Shown one piece after another: positions 18,023 to 26,245 of a DNA stretch of 41,688 nt (the first letter of the stretch is position 1; every line of letters begins with the position of its first letter). The DNA lies in contig NZ_FNJR01000022.1 in the NCBI RefSeq assembly GCF_900104475.1, forward strand, positions 1 through 41,688. The letters are read 5' to 3'. This DNA comes from Actinopolyspora xinjiangensis (GTDB lineage Bacteria > Actinomycetota > Actinomycetes > Mycobacteriales > Pseudonocardiaceae). The translations under genes were made by a program, and so were the position numbers. The notes under the pieces are model-generated. The model had not been told where the DNA came from. It ran no database searches and saw only the letters and a list, made by a program, of their open reading frames with translations.

Positions 18023-19164
18023 TGTCCACTCCAGCCCGACACGACACCGAACGGCACAAGTGTCCGCTCACGCTCACGTGCAAAGTGACCAGCAACCCGC
18101 ATCCCACGAACAACGGCAAACCTGCCGACCTGCGGGTGGAGCTGTCGAACTCGGGCAGTGACTACAAGACGGACAAGGTCACAGTCGCGATTCCGGTGGG
18201 GGCCGGTACGGATCACCTCACCAACGATCCGAACTCCGGGGAACTGGAGGAGACGGACGTGCCCCCGGGGTGGAGCGTGAGTCCGGAGGAGAACAAGACG
18301 CGTTACGTCGTTGAACCGGAGAACGGCACGTTCGGTACGGGGCAGCGGGTGGTGTTCACGGTCAAGGGCCTGAAGGTGAACCGTGAGTACGGGACTTCCT
18401 ACGTCCCCGTCATCGAGAGCTCCGAAGGCGATCCGCAACCGTGCTCGTGGGCGGTTGCCAAAGGACCGCAGAAGTTCTTCTTCCGCGGCTTCGAACCCCG
18501 GAATATCGTCGTCCGAGCAGGGATGGCCACGGACCTGGTGTGGTCCAAGTCGAACCGGCCACCCGAGGGGTGCACGGTGTCCTACCGGTTGCACTACGAC
18601 CTGGAACCGGAGGGTGTCGACGTCACCGACAGCCAGGCCCACAAGGTGAGGCCGCACCACGACACCAGCTACCGGCTCGTCGCGACCATCGACAAGAACG
18701 GGACGAAGACCCGTCCGGTGTTGAGTACGTTCGTGATCGTCTCCCACCCCGACGTCATCACGACCAACCTCACCGTCGAACGCGGAGTCGGCTGGTTCGG
18801 ACACCGCAATCAGAACACAGTGGACATAGTCCCGGAGAGCAGCGCGGAGAAAGTGAGCCCACCCGCGCCGACGGACGGACTCCTCATGGTCTCCATAGAC
18901 GCCGAGGTGGGAGCGTCCTCGCTGCCGACGGTCGGCGTGAGCCTGCTCCCGAAAACATCGGAGGAGCCATTGCACTCCACCACCATCGAGGCCAAGGAGG
19001 ACCAGATCGACAACGGGTTCATGCGCGCACCCCGGCTCGTGCTGCCCATCCCGAACGGGCACCGGGTGCGGTTCCGGCACGACAAATCCGTCACCGGGGT
19101 CAAGCCGTATCGGATCCGCCTGGATTGGCAGCCGATCGGGATCGGTTCGCTGGCGGGAGCATGA
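18022..19164 (+). CDS. Unknown protein with Ig-like domain, paralogue B
   Basis: A 380-residue protein starting at ATG 18022, whose first base is the last base of the previous stop. The reading frame is open further upstream inside the previous gene, but only this start makes sense. Segments align with paralogue A: KVTVAIPVGAGTDHLT in the N-terminal domain; FFFRGFEPRNIVVRAG and TDLVWSKS in the Ig-like middle; VLPIPNGHRVRFRHDK and RLDWQPIGIGSL at the end. It lacks a signal peptide and enzyme motifs. It sits in the middle of the DUF6603 operon and is probably co-translated with its neighbours. Confidence 0.65.
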   Translation: MSTPARHDTERHKCPLTLTCKVTSNPHPTNNGKPADLRVELSNSGSDYKTDKVTVAIPVGAGTDHLTNDPNSGELEETDVPPGWSVSPEENKTRYVVEPENGTFGTGQRVVFTVKGLKVNREYGTSYVPVIESSEGDPQPCSWAVAKGPQKFFFRGFEPRNIVVRAGMATDLVWSKSNRPPEGCTVSYRLHYDLEPEGVDVTDSQAHKVRPHHDTSYRLVATIDKNGTKTRPVLSTFVIVSHPDVITTNLTVERGVGWFGHRNQNTVDIVPESSAEKVSPPAPTDGLLMVSIDAEVGASSLPTVGVSLLPKTSEEPLHSTTIEAKEDQIDNGFMRAPRLVLPIPNGHRVRFRHDKSVTGVKPYRIRLDWQPIGIGSLAGA

Positions 19165-19178
19165 CGAGGGAGCGGGAA

Positions 19179-19859
19179 ATGAGCAGTACCAAGCTGATCG
19201 ACGCCTTCATCATTCGCGGAAACGCGGAACCGGACACGGCCCACCTCGTCGACGCCGACTACCACGTCATCAGGCGGTGGGTGCGCGACGACAAGCTCGA
19301 ACGGTGCTATGACAACGGTGGCGAGCAAGAGTGCTACCCGCCCGGTGGCACCGCGTACGGAAGTCTGTGGCGGGACTTCAACGGCAAGTTCGCCAGTCCA
19401 CACGTCCTGCACGCGACCTACATGAACAACAACAGGCCGCAGTTCGTCACCTGGAACTCGTCGGCGAAGTGCTGGCAGGTGACATACCCCCACACCAACG
19501 CCGACCCCTGGTACAACAACAAGAACAACCAGGCCAAACCGACCCCCCAGGTCAGCGACCTGACGAGTGTCTTCGAGGGGTTCCCAGGGAAGGACGCCAA
19601 CGCGGGGGTCACCGCGGCCGTGGAAGTGCCGCCGGGGTGGGTCATCTTCTTTTTCGGAGTGAAATACCGGGCGTTCAAGGCCAACGACAAGGACGCGGGC
19701 AAGCCGCGCCAACTCGACGGCATCAGCACGGTGCAGGCGGCGTTCCGGGGCACGTGGAGCAACACCAAGAAGGTCGTCCACCTGCACGACGGTACGGAGT
19801 GGAAGTGCTTCACGGTCGTCAACACCGGCACGAAGGCGGTCGAACTCAAGAAGGCGTGA
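19179..19859 (+). CDS. Unknown 226-residue protein of the DUF6603 operon
   Basis: The start at ATG 19179 has GAGGGAGCGGG upstream; an alternative ATG at 19161 overlaps the previous stop as ATGA and would add six residues. The protein is rich in Trp, Tyr, Asn and Lys (VIRRWVRDDKLERCYD, ADPWYNNKNNQ, PPGWVIFFFGVKYRAFK). I recognise no domain and no signal peptide. The composition, with many aromatic and polar residues in strand-like runs, suggests a small all-beta protein. Confidence 0.65.
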   Translation: MSSTKLIDAFIIRGNAEPDTAHLVDADYHVIRRWVRDDKLERCYDNGGEQECYPPGGTAYGSLWRDFNGKFASPHVLHATYMNNNRPQFVTWNSSAKCWQVTYPHTNADPWYNNKNNQAKPTPQVSDLTSVFEGFPGKDANAGVTAAVEVPPGWVIFFFGVKYRAFKANDKDAGKPRQLDGISTVQAAFRGTWSNTKKVVHLHDGTEWKCFTVVNTGTKAVELKKA

Positions 19860-19899
19860 ACCGCGGCGGCGATGCCGCGCCGACCAGAACGGGTACGCG

Positions 19900-20571
19900 A
19901 TGGCTGTGTGGATCCAGAGCCGTACTTGGCCGCAGGCGGAGGACTCGGGCTTCGGCGGTTCGTTGACCGAGGCCGACCAGAAACTCAACAAGGAGGTCCT
20001 GGACGAGGTTCGTAAACTCCTCGGCGCGTGGTCCGCTGCGAAGAAGAAGACATTGGTGCACCTCGGGATCGGCGCTGGTAACCCCGGCGACGGATGGGGA
20101 AACCCTTCCCACGACTACCGCCCGGAGGTGCTCGAACGGCAGAAGTGGCCGCCATTCCTCGACGACGCGGTCGAGCAAGGCTACAGCGTCATCTCCCTGG
20201 TGCACAATGTGATCGGTCAGAACTGGGCGCAGGTCACCAAGGGGGAAGGTGCGGTCCAGCTCGAGGTCAACGCCCGCTTCCCGCTCAAGGGCAGTGCGGG
20301 CGGCGTCCTGGATAAGCAGGTGTGGACCGAGATCGAGACCGTGGTGAAGCAGGCCGATCGGGTCGTCGTCGCGAATTGCGTGACCAACCAGCACCACCGT
20401 GGCGTGGTGGAACTGGCTCAATCGCGGAACAGGGCCCACTGTTACCTGCTCTCCTACGCGCAGACCGGGACCGAGGAAGTGTGGTGGCGCATGTCGGCGA
20501 AGTTCGTCTTCCACAACCAGGAGACTGATCTGTCTACGTTGGGCGAGCTGTTCTACGACCTGCAGGCATGA
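19900..20571 (+). CDS. Unknown 223-residue protein of the DUF6603 operon
   Basis: It starts at ATG 19900, 40 bases after the previous stop, without a strong ribosome site. It opens with a helical segment (LTEADQKLNKEVLDEVRKLL). It then has an alternating strand/helix pattern: TLVHLGIGAGNPGDGWG, a YRPEVL turn, YSVISLVHN, and RVVVANCVTNQHH. This resembles an alpha/beta nucleotide-binding-like fold, but no family signature is secure. There is no signal peptide. It is the last cytosolic-type product before the secreted lectin gene. Confidence 0.65.
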   Translation: MAVWIQSRTWPQAEDSGFGGSLTEADQKLNKEVLDEVRKLLGAWSAAKKKTLVHLGIGAGNPGDGWGNPSHDYRPEVLERQKWPPFLDDAVEQGYSVISLVHNVIGQNWAQVTKGEGAVQLEVNARFPLKGSAGGVLDKQVWTEIETVVKQADRVVVANCVTNQHHRGVVELAQSRNRAHCYLLSYAQTGTEEVWWRMSAKFVFHNQETDLSTLGELFYDLQA

Positions 20572-20605
20572 CGTCGTTGTTCCGTCGAGAACGAAGGGAA
20601 GTCCG

Positions 20606-21148
20606 ATGATGATGATCCGTGATGGCCTGGCTGCTGTAGCCGTGCTCGCCGGGCTGGCCGTGGCATGCCCGGCGTCGGCCCAACCGGCCGCCCCGGAGAT
20701 CTACCTGATCAAGAGCGTGGGTATCCCGGGCAAGTGCCTCCGCGACGAGGGCAAGGACCCGCAGGTGAACATGCGACTGCGAACCTGCGACTCGTCCGAC
20801 AAGCTCCAGCAGTTCGAGCGTCGCCCCGCTGGCGGGGACTATTACTACTACATCAACGTCGGCTCCGGGCAGTGCCTGGACCATAACGGGAAGACGGCGC
20901 TGTACGGGAAGAAGTGCAACTGGGGCGAATACCAGAAGTGGACCGACAGGGACAAGTCCGGGAGCGTGTTCCACCTGGCGGGTAAGACCGGCAAGTGCAT
21001 CGAGGGCGGCGGCGACCAGGACAGCTGGGGATTCGTACGCACCTGCAAGACCGGTGAGACGAAGCAGCGGTGGCAGCGCGAGCCGGTCAAGACCGGGGCT
21101 TCCGAGTCCGAGGGGTCCTGGAACCCGGTACTGGAGCGAATCGAATGA
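20606..21148 (+). CDS. Secreted ricin-B-type (beta-trefoil) lectin-like protein
   Basis: A 180-residue protein starting at one of three consecutive ATG codons (20606, 20609, 20612), with AAGGGAAG upstream. Residues 1-25 form a Sec signal peptide (charged start, LAAVAVLAGLAVA core, ASA cleavage site). A Cys in the core (LAVAC) makes a weak lipobox, so lipidation cannot be excluded. The mature part has three repeats each ending in a Q-x-W/F-like element (QQF, QKW, QRW) and carrying paired Cys residues near GKCL, GQCLD and GKCIE. This is the pattern of the ricin B / R-type lectin trefoil that binds sugars. It is the last gene of the operon, 34 bases after the previous stop. A receptor-binding role for the operon's product is inference. 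Confidence 0.8.
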   Translation: MMMIRDGLAAVAVLAGLAVACPASAQPAAPEIYLIKSVGIPGKCLRDEGKDPQVNMRLRTCDSSDKLQQFERRPAGGDYYYYINVGSGQCLDHNGKTALYGKKCNWGEYQKWTDRDKSGSVFHLAGKTGKCIEGGGDQDSWGFVRTCKTGETKQRWQREPVKTGASESEGSWNPVLERIE

Positions 21149-21801
21149 CCCGCAACCACGTTCGGGAACATACTTGGCACCGCTCCCCGTTCGTGCGCCG
21201 ACCGCTCCGATGAGATCACAGCGGGGGAAATCCCGTCTTACCCCCTTCCCGTGCCGCACCCGGACAGGAACGGAACGGTGATGTGGGCATAGGTGGGAAT
21301 GTGGTGGTCACGGGGGGGGGCAGCGGTGGTCCGGCCGCGGCGATCTGTCCGCGTCGTGTCGGCTGGGAGACGACAGTCGTCGAGCGGGCTGCGGTGCTCG
21401 CCGATGTCGGCGTGGTACTACCGTAGCGGTAGCACGCGCACCCCCGGTGGCCGCTGGCTTACCCTGATGGGCAGCATCGCGCTGGAACGCCACACGGGCA
21501 CACCGCGTCAGGATCTTCCGCGCGGCGTTGCATCGGCTACTGCACGACGCTCTGCCGCCGGAGTCCTGCTGATCGGCGTGGAGGCGACGGGTGTCGACAC
21601 CAATGGACGTCCGCGAGTGTTCTGTGGCGATGTTGGCCCGGGGTGGTGCGGAACGGTGACCTCGCACCCGGGCGGCGGTCGCACGCTCTGCCCGGCAGGC
21701 GGCCTGGCTGGGGAACCAGTTGGACCCCCCGCTCGCCGTCGCCGCGCGCATTTCGCCTGGCCATACCCGCGTTACGTTCCGTTTTGCTGCGGCACGTTGG
21801 C
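21149..21801. other. Gene-poor stretch after the DUF6603 operon
   Basis: No convincing gene. A run of about ten G residues lies near 21310, and a short hairpin (CTACCG-TAG-CGGTAG) near 21420. Open frames here are low-complexity Arg/Gly/Ser shadows. On the minus strand, an ATG at 21764 about 40 bases beyond the tRNA-like sequence begins MARRNARGDGE. This is reminiscent of the start of some tyrosine integrases, but the similarity ends within a few residues. At most it is a remnant. Confidence 0.4.
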
Positions 21802-21874
21802 TGGAGCTGACGGGGCTTGAACCCATGCCCCTCTGAGTACCAGTCAAGTGCGGTACCAACTGCGCCACAGTCCT
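21802..21874 (-). tRNA. Degenerate tRNA-like sequence, anticodon position GGT (Thr-like)
   Basis: Read on the minus strand, the 73 bases fold as a cloverleaf. The D arm is GCGC-AGTTGGTA-CCGC, with one mismatch in the stem. The anticodon arm has loop CTGGTAC, placing GGT at positions 34-36. The T arm is perfect: ATGGG-TTCAAGC-CCCGT. The acceptor stem has mismatches at pairs 1-72 and 4-69, and the anticodon stem has one mismatch. CCA is not encoded directly after the discriminator base. This suggests a decayed tRNA, an element-borne tRNA or an old attachment site, more than a working housekeeping gene. Confidence 0.5.
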
Positions 21875-22139
21875 TTTCATGCGGATGCTGGCCGCGTCCA
21901 CGATTGCCCGGGAGGCCAAGCCAGTTGGCCGGAACCGTCCGGCTCGTCCAGCACCGCTCGGTGCAACCTGCCCTAGAGTCATTGGCGTATCCAGCGTTGA
22001 AACCAACGATGCGTTCCCCGGTGTACTTATCCAGAAACTGGGCGGCAGATGATGTCAAGCACAGTCGTTGGTGACCACGAACACGATCGCGGTGAACACT
22101 GCCCGTGCTTCAGCTCCGGGGGCTGGCCATCACCACTAC

Positions 22140-23550
22140 GGGGAGTGTCGATCTGGTGGTGTAACTGTGGTGCCTGCAAGGCTCGGCCTGGTCGGGTCGG
22201 GTTAGGAAGGGAGCGTTGATGAGTACAACCGAACAACCAGCGCAGGAGCCGCAGCAGTCGGTCGTTGTGCAGCCGCCGGTGGATCCGGAGTTGGTGCGCC
22301 AGTTGGCCCAGCGAGCTGCCGGTGAGGGCGTGGAACTGGCCGGGCCTGGCGGGCTGCCGCAGCGGTTGACCAAGCAAGTCCTCGAGACCGGCCTCGAGGT
22401 CGAGAGGAGCGAACATCTCGGCTATGACAAGCACGAACCGGCCAGCCGTGACGGCGAGAACTTCCGCAACGGCACTCGAGCGAAAACGGTCACGATCGAG
22501 GTCGGCCCGGTCGAGCTCGAGGTACCGCGTGACCGCGAGGGCTCGTTCGCACCCAAGACCGTGCGCAAACGGCAACGCCGGCTGCGGGGAGTGGATGAGA
22601 GGGTGCTGTCGCTGGCAGTCAAGGGCCTGACCACCGGAGAGATCTCAGCACACCTGGCCGACGGTTACGGTGCCGAGGTCTCCACAGATACGATCTCGAC
22701 CATCACCGACACCGTGATCGAGGAGATGAGTACCTGGCAGGACCGTCCAGGGAGCCGCGTGTATCCGGTCATCTTCATCGACGCCCTCGTGGTCAAGGTC
22801 CGCAACGGGCAGGTCACCAACCGGCCCGTTTGCACCGCTGTGGGCGTGACCGTCGACGGTGAACGGGACATTCTCGGGCTTGTGGATCGGGCAAGGCGGT
22901 GAACGCGAAGTTCTGGCTCCAAGTGCTCATCGAGATCAAAAACCGCGGGGTCGAGGATGTGTGCTTCGTGGTCTGTGACGGGCTCAAAGGGGCTGTCACA
23001 GGCCCTCGAGCAGACGTGGTCGTTGGGCGATCGTGCAGACCTGCGTGATCCACCTGATCCGCAACACCTTGCGGCTGGCCAGCCGCAAGTACTGGGACGC
23101 GATGGCCAGGGACCTGCGGCCGGTCTACACGGCCGCGACCGAAGCCGCTGCCAAGGACCGTTTCGGCGAGTTCGCCGACAAGTGGGGCGAGCGCTGTCCG
23201 GCGATTGTCCGTCTTTGGGACAACAGCTGGTCTCCAGTTCGTCTCCTTTCTGGACTACAGCCCGGAGATCCGGCGGGTGCCCTACAGCACCAACGCCATC
23301 GAGTCGCTCAACGCCCGGCTACGTCGGTCGGTCAAAGCCCGTGGTCACTTTCCGACTGAGCAGGCCGCTCTCCAGTGCCTGTACTTGGCGATCCGATCGC
23401 TGGACCCCACTGGCAATGGCCGTCGCGCGTGGATGATCCGCCGGAAATCAGCGTTGAACGCGTTCGCCATCACCGTCGAAGGCCGTATCATCCCCACCAT
23501 GGATCAGTAACCACCCGCACCGCGGTCACACCGCTCTCCTGACACTCCCC
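22140..23550. mobile_element. IS256-family insertion sequence remnant with both ends
   Basis: The left end reads GGGGAGTGTCGATCTGGTGG from 22140. The right end, read inward from 23550, starts GGGGAGTGTCAGGAGAGCGG. The first ten bases are identical, with scattered identity further in (GGTGT-AC). The 1.4-kb length suits the IS256 family. I see no matching 8-9-bp target duplication in the flanks, so the surroundings may have been rearranged after insertion. The transposase inside is broken. Confidence 0.7.
22219..23510 (+). pseudogene. IS256-family (mutator-type) transposase, multiply frameshifted
   Basis: It starts at ATG 22219 with AAGGGAG upstream. The N-terminal frame (LEVERSEHLGYDKHEP, NFRNGTRAKTV, VYPVIFIDALVVKVR with the first catalytic Asp) ends in a premature stop at 22902. 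The following part continues in other frames: KFWLQVLIEIKNRGVEDVCF with VCDGLKG (second Asp); QTCVIHLIRNTLRLASRKYW; and STNAIESLNARLRRSVKARG with the catalytic Glu, ending GRIIPTMDQ at 23510. At least three frame changes are needed (about 22885-22910, 22995-23030, 23225), and the stretch before QTCVIHLIR is altered. The protein cannot be made intact. Confidence 0.85.
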
Positions 23551-23614
23551 TCCGAGCTCTCCGGAGGGTCTGTCTGGTAGCTCTTGATTGTGGGGTGCTG
23601 GTAGGCCTGCGGGT

Positions 23615-24537
23615 GTGGTCAAACGGCATGAGTTGACGGATGCGGAGTGGGCGATGTTGGAGCCGTTGATGTTGGCCAATCCGGTTCACGGGCATCAGTG
23701 GAACGATCACCGCAGGACGATCAACGGAACCTTGTGGCGCGTACGGACCGGAACCCCATGGCGGGACCTGCCGAAGCGCTACGGCAACTGGAAGTCCGTC
23801 TACGATCGGCATCGTCGCTGGTCGGTCGATGGGATGTGGGACCGTATCGCCGAGGCGTTGCGCATCGATGCCGACACCGGCGAGGCGTTGGATGTGCCCA
23901 CGATCGGGGTGGATTCCAGCAGCGTGCGGGCGCATCAGCACGCGGCGGGAGCCCGGCACGAGCCTCCGGCCGAGTCAGATCAAAACGGGGGCTGGCTGAC
24001 CCGGACCGACCGCGACGGGCGCGAAGCCCTGGGGCGGTCCCGCGGTGGGCTGACCACCACGATCCATGTGGCCGCCGATCTGCGGTACCGCCCCCCTCGT
24101 GACGACCACGAGCCCGGGCCAGCGGGCCGATTCGGTCATGTTCACCACGGTGGTGCGTGGGATCCGTTTTCCGACATCCGAGCCCGGGCAGACCCCGGAC
24201 TCGACCCGGGCGGATCCTGGCCGATAAGGCCTACTCCAGCCGCGCCATCCGCATCGAACCGCGCCGGCGTCGCATCGTCGCCGTCATCAGCGAACACCGG
24301 GACCAGCGAGCCAACCGCACCCGCAAGGGCTCGACCGGAGGACGCCCACCGGCCTTCGACCGTGAAACCTACCGACAGTGCAACACCGCCGAACGCTGCT
24401 TCAACAAACTCAAACAACACCGCACCGTGACCACCCACTACGACAACCGCGGCTCCATCTACCAGGACACCCTCACCGTCGCCAGCATCCGCACCTGGAT
24501 CCACGACCTCACCGCAAGATCACCAGACACCGCCTAG
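23615..24537 (+). pseudogene. IS5-family transposase, frameshifted
   Basis: The start is GTG 23615. The first frame reads KRHELTDAEWAMLEPLM, GTPWRDLPKRYGNWKSVYD and [16 protein letters not shown] with the first catalytic Asp, to LTTTIHVAADLR near 24085. After two frame changes the last part appears as RILADKAYSSRAIR (second Asp) and NTAERCFNKLKQHRTVTTHY (Glu), ending TARSPDTA at 24537. It is a different subgroup from the element at 422-1449. The element begins around 23565 (GGGTCTGTCTGGTAG), abutting the IS256 end; its right end near 24545-24570 is only loosely matched, so the exact limits are uncertain. Confidence 0.8.
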
Positions 24538-24779
24538 CGCTGTTTCGGTTAGCCGGGACAGGATGCCCTCCGTGCCGCGCACCCGCGCAGGTTGTCGGCA
24601 AGCTCGCGTTCGGTCTTGCGGTCTGCTTTCCTGTTGATCTTGTGTGCCAGGATGACCAGCAAATCGATCAGTGTGTCAGTGATTTCGATTTGGCGCATCT
24701 AGCACAATGCGGCCAATAGCGTCAGCCGCGCCTTGCGGGGGGCTCATGACAACTGGACGACCGGCCGATCATGGATGCT

Positions 24780-25988
24780 TCATGGTTTGATTATTTGCTG
24801 TGCACAGGAGCGTAGGCGGGTCGATACTGACAGCAGATCATCGTGGGAGGCGCAGTTGACGACAGCATAGGCCAGCCGGTCCTCTGAGGACACGGGTGGG
24901 CCCACGAGGGATCCTGGCTCTTGAAGAGCGTAACTTCGGATTACCTCCGGGAAGGTCGACCAGTCCTGGAGGTCCAGTGACTCCAGTGTTCCCGACTGGT
25001 CCGCAGCCAGGTAGACCGTGCCAGCTGTGCGTCGGGGAGCGGTGTCCGGCAGATTTGGTTTTCCTCCGAGTGCCAGACACAGAATCGCAGCGTAGAGGTC
25101 GCTTTCGACGGCCAGAGAAGCAACCTCGAGTATATGATCGCCTGGTGTGCGGACGGCCACCTCCATGATGACCGAGTTCTGTTCGTCCGAGGCGCGAAAC
25201 TCCAGATGGACAATGCCGGTCTGGATACGGAGGGCGTTGACCACGTCCGTGCATAGCTTCCGCGCTGTTTCGGCAAGAGCCGGGGCCGTTTTGGCATAGC
25301 CGGCCTCGTGGAGAGTCTCGACAAAGTTCGGCGCCTCCGTCGTCTCCTTTCGGGTGAGATTTGTGAACAAGACTTCACCCGCGTGTACCAACGCCTCGAC
25401 ACTGTATTCTGCCCCGTCCACGTAGCGCTCGACCAAGAGGACTCCCTCGGCCGCGCGGTCAGTGGCAGCCTGGGTCCACGCCGCTGCGGTGTCGATGCGC
25501 TCGACGCCTCGGCTTCCCTGGTGAGATAGGGGTTTGATAACGACAGGGAGATTGGGCAGTACCCAATCGGTCACTTCACTGAGGCGGGGAGCGAGGAGGT
25601 AGTCGGGGTGCGGGATCCCCGCACGTGCGAACTCGGCCCGTTGCAGCGCCTTGTTTCGTGAGACCACCACCGCGTCGAGTCCGGGCCCGGGCACACCGAG
25701 GCGGTGCTGCACCATCGCCGCGGCCAGTATATGCGGTTCGGCAAAGCCCAGGACGCCGTCCGGGCGTAACCGCTCGGCCAACGTCATGGCTGGCGCGAGC
25801 CACGTCTCGTCGCGCCCGGCCGGGCCGTCGATTGACTCTGTGTCGATGACGCAGGAGTACTTGTCGGCCAGTTCCTTGCATCGCGTGAGCGAGTCGACAA
25901 CACCCATCCTGACCCCCGCCGCGTCGGCGGCGCGCAGGTAGCCCTCGGTCATCGCGCCGCCACCTACGAGCAGGACCGTCTCGGTCAT
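24780..25988 (-). CDS. ATP-grasp ligase (second copy of the cluster)
   Basis: A 402-residue protein starting at ATG 25988, with GGAAGGAAAC upstream; the open frame extends to 26177 without support. An N-terminal Rossmann-like domain (ETVLLVGGGAMTEGYLRAA) precedes the ATP-grasp domain. That domain has the lysine strand VVIKPLSHQGSRGV (K152), a VLLVERYVDG strand, and the metal-binding HLEFRASDEQ (E253) and IMEVAVRTPGDH (E266, R270). These belong to carboxylate-amine ligases related to BacD and L-amino-acid ligases, which activate a carboxylate as acyl phosphate and form an amide. The usual Asn of E-x-N is replaced by Ala, as often seen in this subgroup. It lies 257 bases beyond the exporter gene, so it may have its own promoter. 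Substrates are unknown. Confidence 0.8.
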   Translation of the reverse strand: MTETVLLVGGGAMTEGYLRAADAAGVRMGVVDSLTRCKELADKYSCVIDTESIDGPAGRDETWLAPAMTLAERLRPDGVLGFAEPHILAAAMVQHRLGVPGPGLDAVVVSRNKALQRAEFARAGIPHPDYLLAPRLSEVTDWVLPNLPVVIKPLSHQGSRGVERIDTAAAWTQAATDRAAEGVLLVERYVDGAEYSVEALVHAGEVLFTNLTRKETTEAPNFVETLHEAGYAKTAPALAETARKLCTDVVNALRIQTGIVHLEFRASDEQNSVIMEVAVRTPGDHILEVASLAVESDLYAAILCLALGGKPNLPDTAPRRTAGTVYLAADQSGTLESLDLQDWSTFPEVIRSYALQEPGSLVGPPVSSEDRLAYAVVNCASHDDLLSVSTRLRSCAQQIIKP

Positions 25989-26245
25989 GATTGTTTCCTT
26001 CCGGTTGTGGAGCGGTATGTGTGTAGGACGGCTAATGGGCCGATGACCGGGCTTGTGGTCGAGAGGGTGGCAGTACGGTAAGCGAGCGGGAGCCGTACCT
26101 GGTCCGCCCTCGGGGCGAACGGTGTTCGAAAGTGAACCGGAGTTGTTCCCAAACACGAGGGCCAGTTGAACGTCCACTCAGCCGAACCCACGGTATCCCT
26201 GTCAAACCACTTCGATTCGAGTGGGCATGTCCACTGTTCTCCGGA

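Noticed and set aside
6472-21148. Contractile injection or phage-tail cluster
   Set aside because: No sheath, tube, baseplate spike, tape-measure or AAA ATPase sequence was recognised among the eight products; the resemblance is limited to large sizes and Ig-like domains.
21293-21820. A 175-residue plus-strand frame after the lectin gene
   Set aside because: Low-complexity Arg/Gly/Pro composition with no ribosome site; it ends in the tRNA-like sequence.
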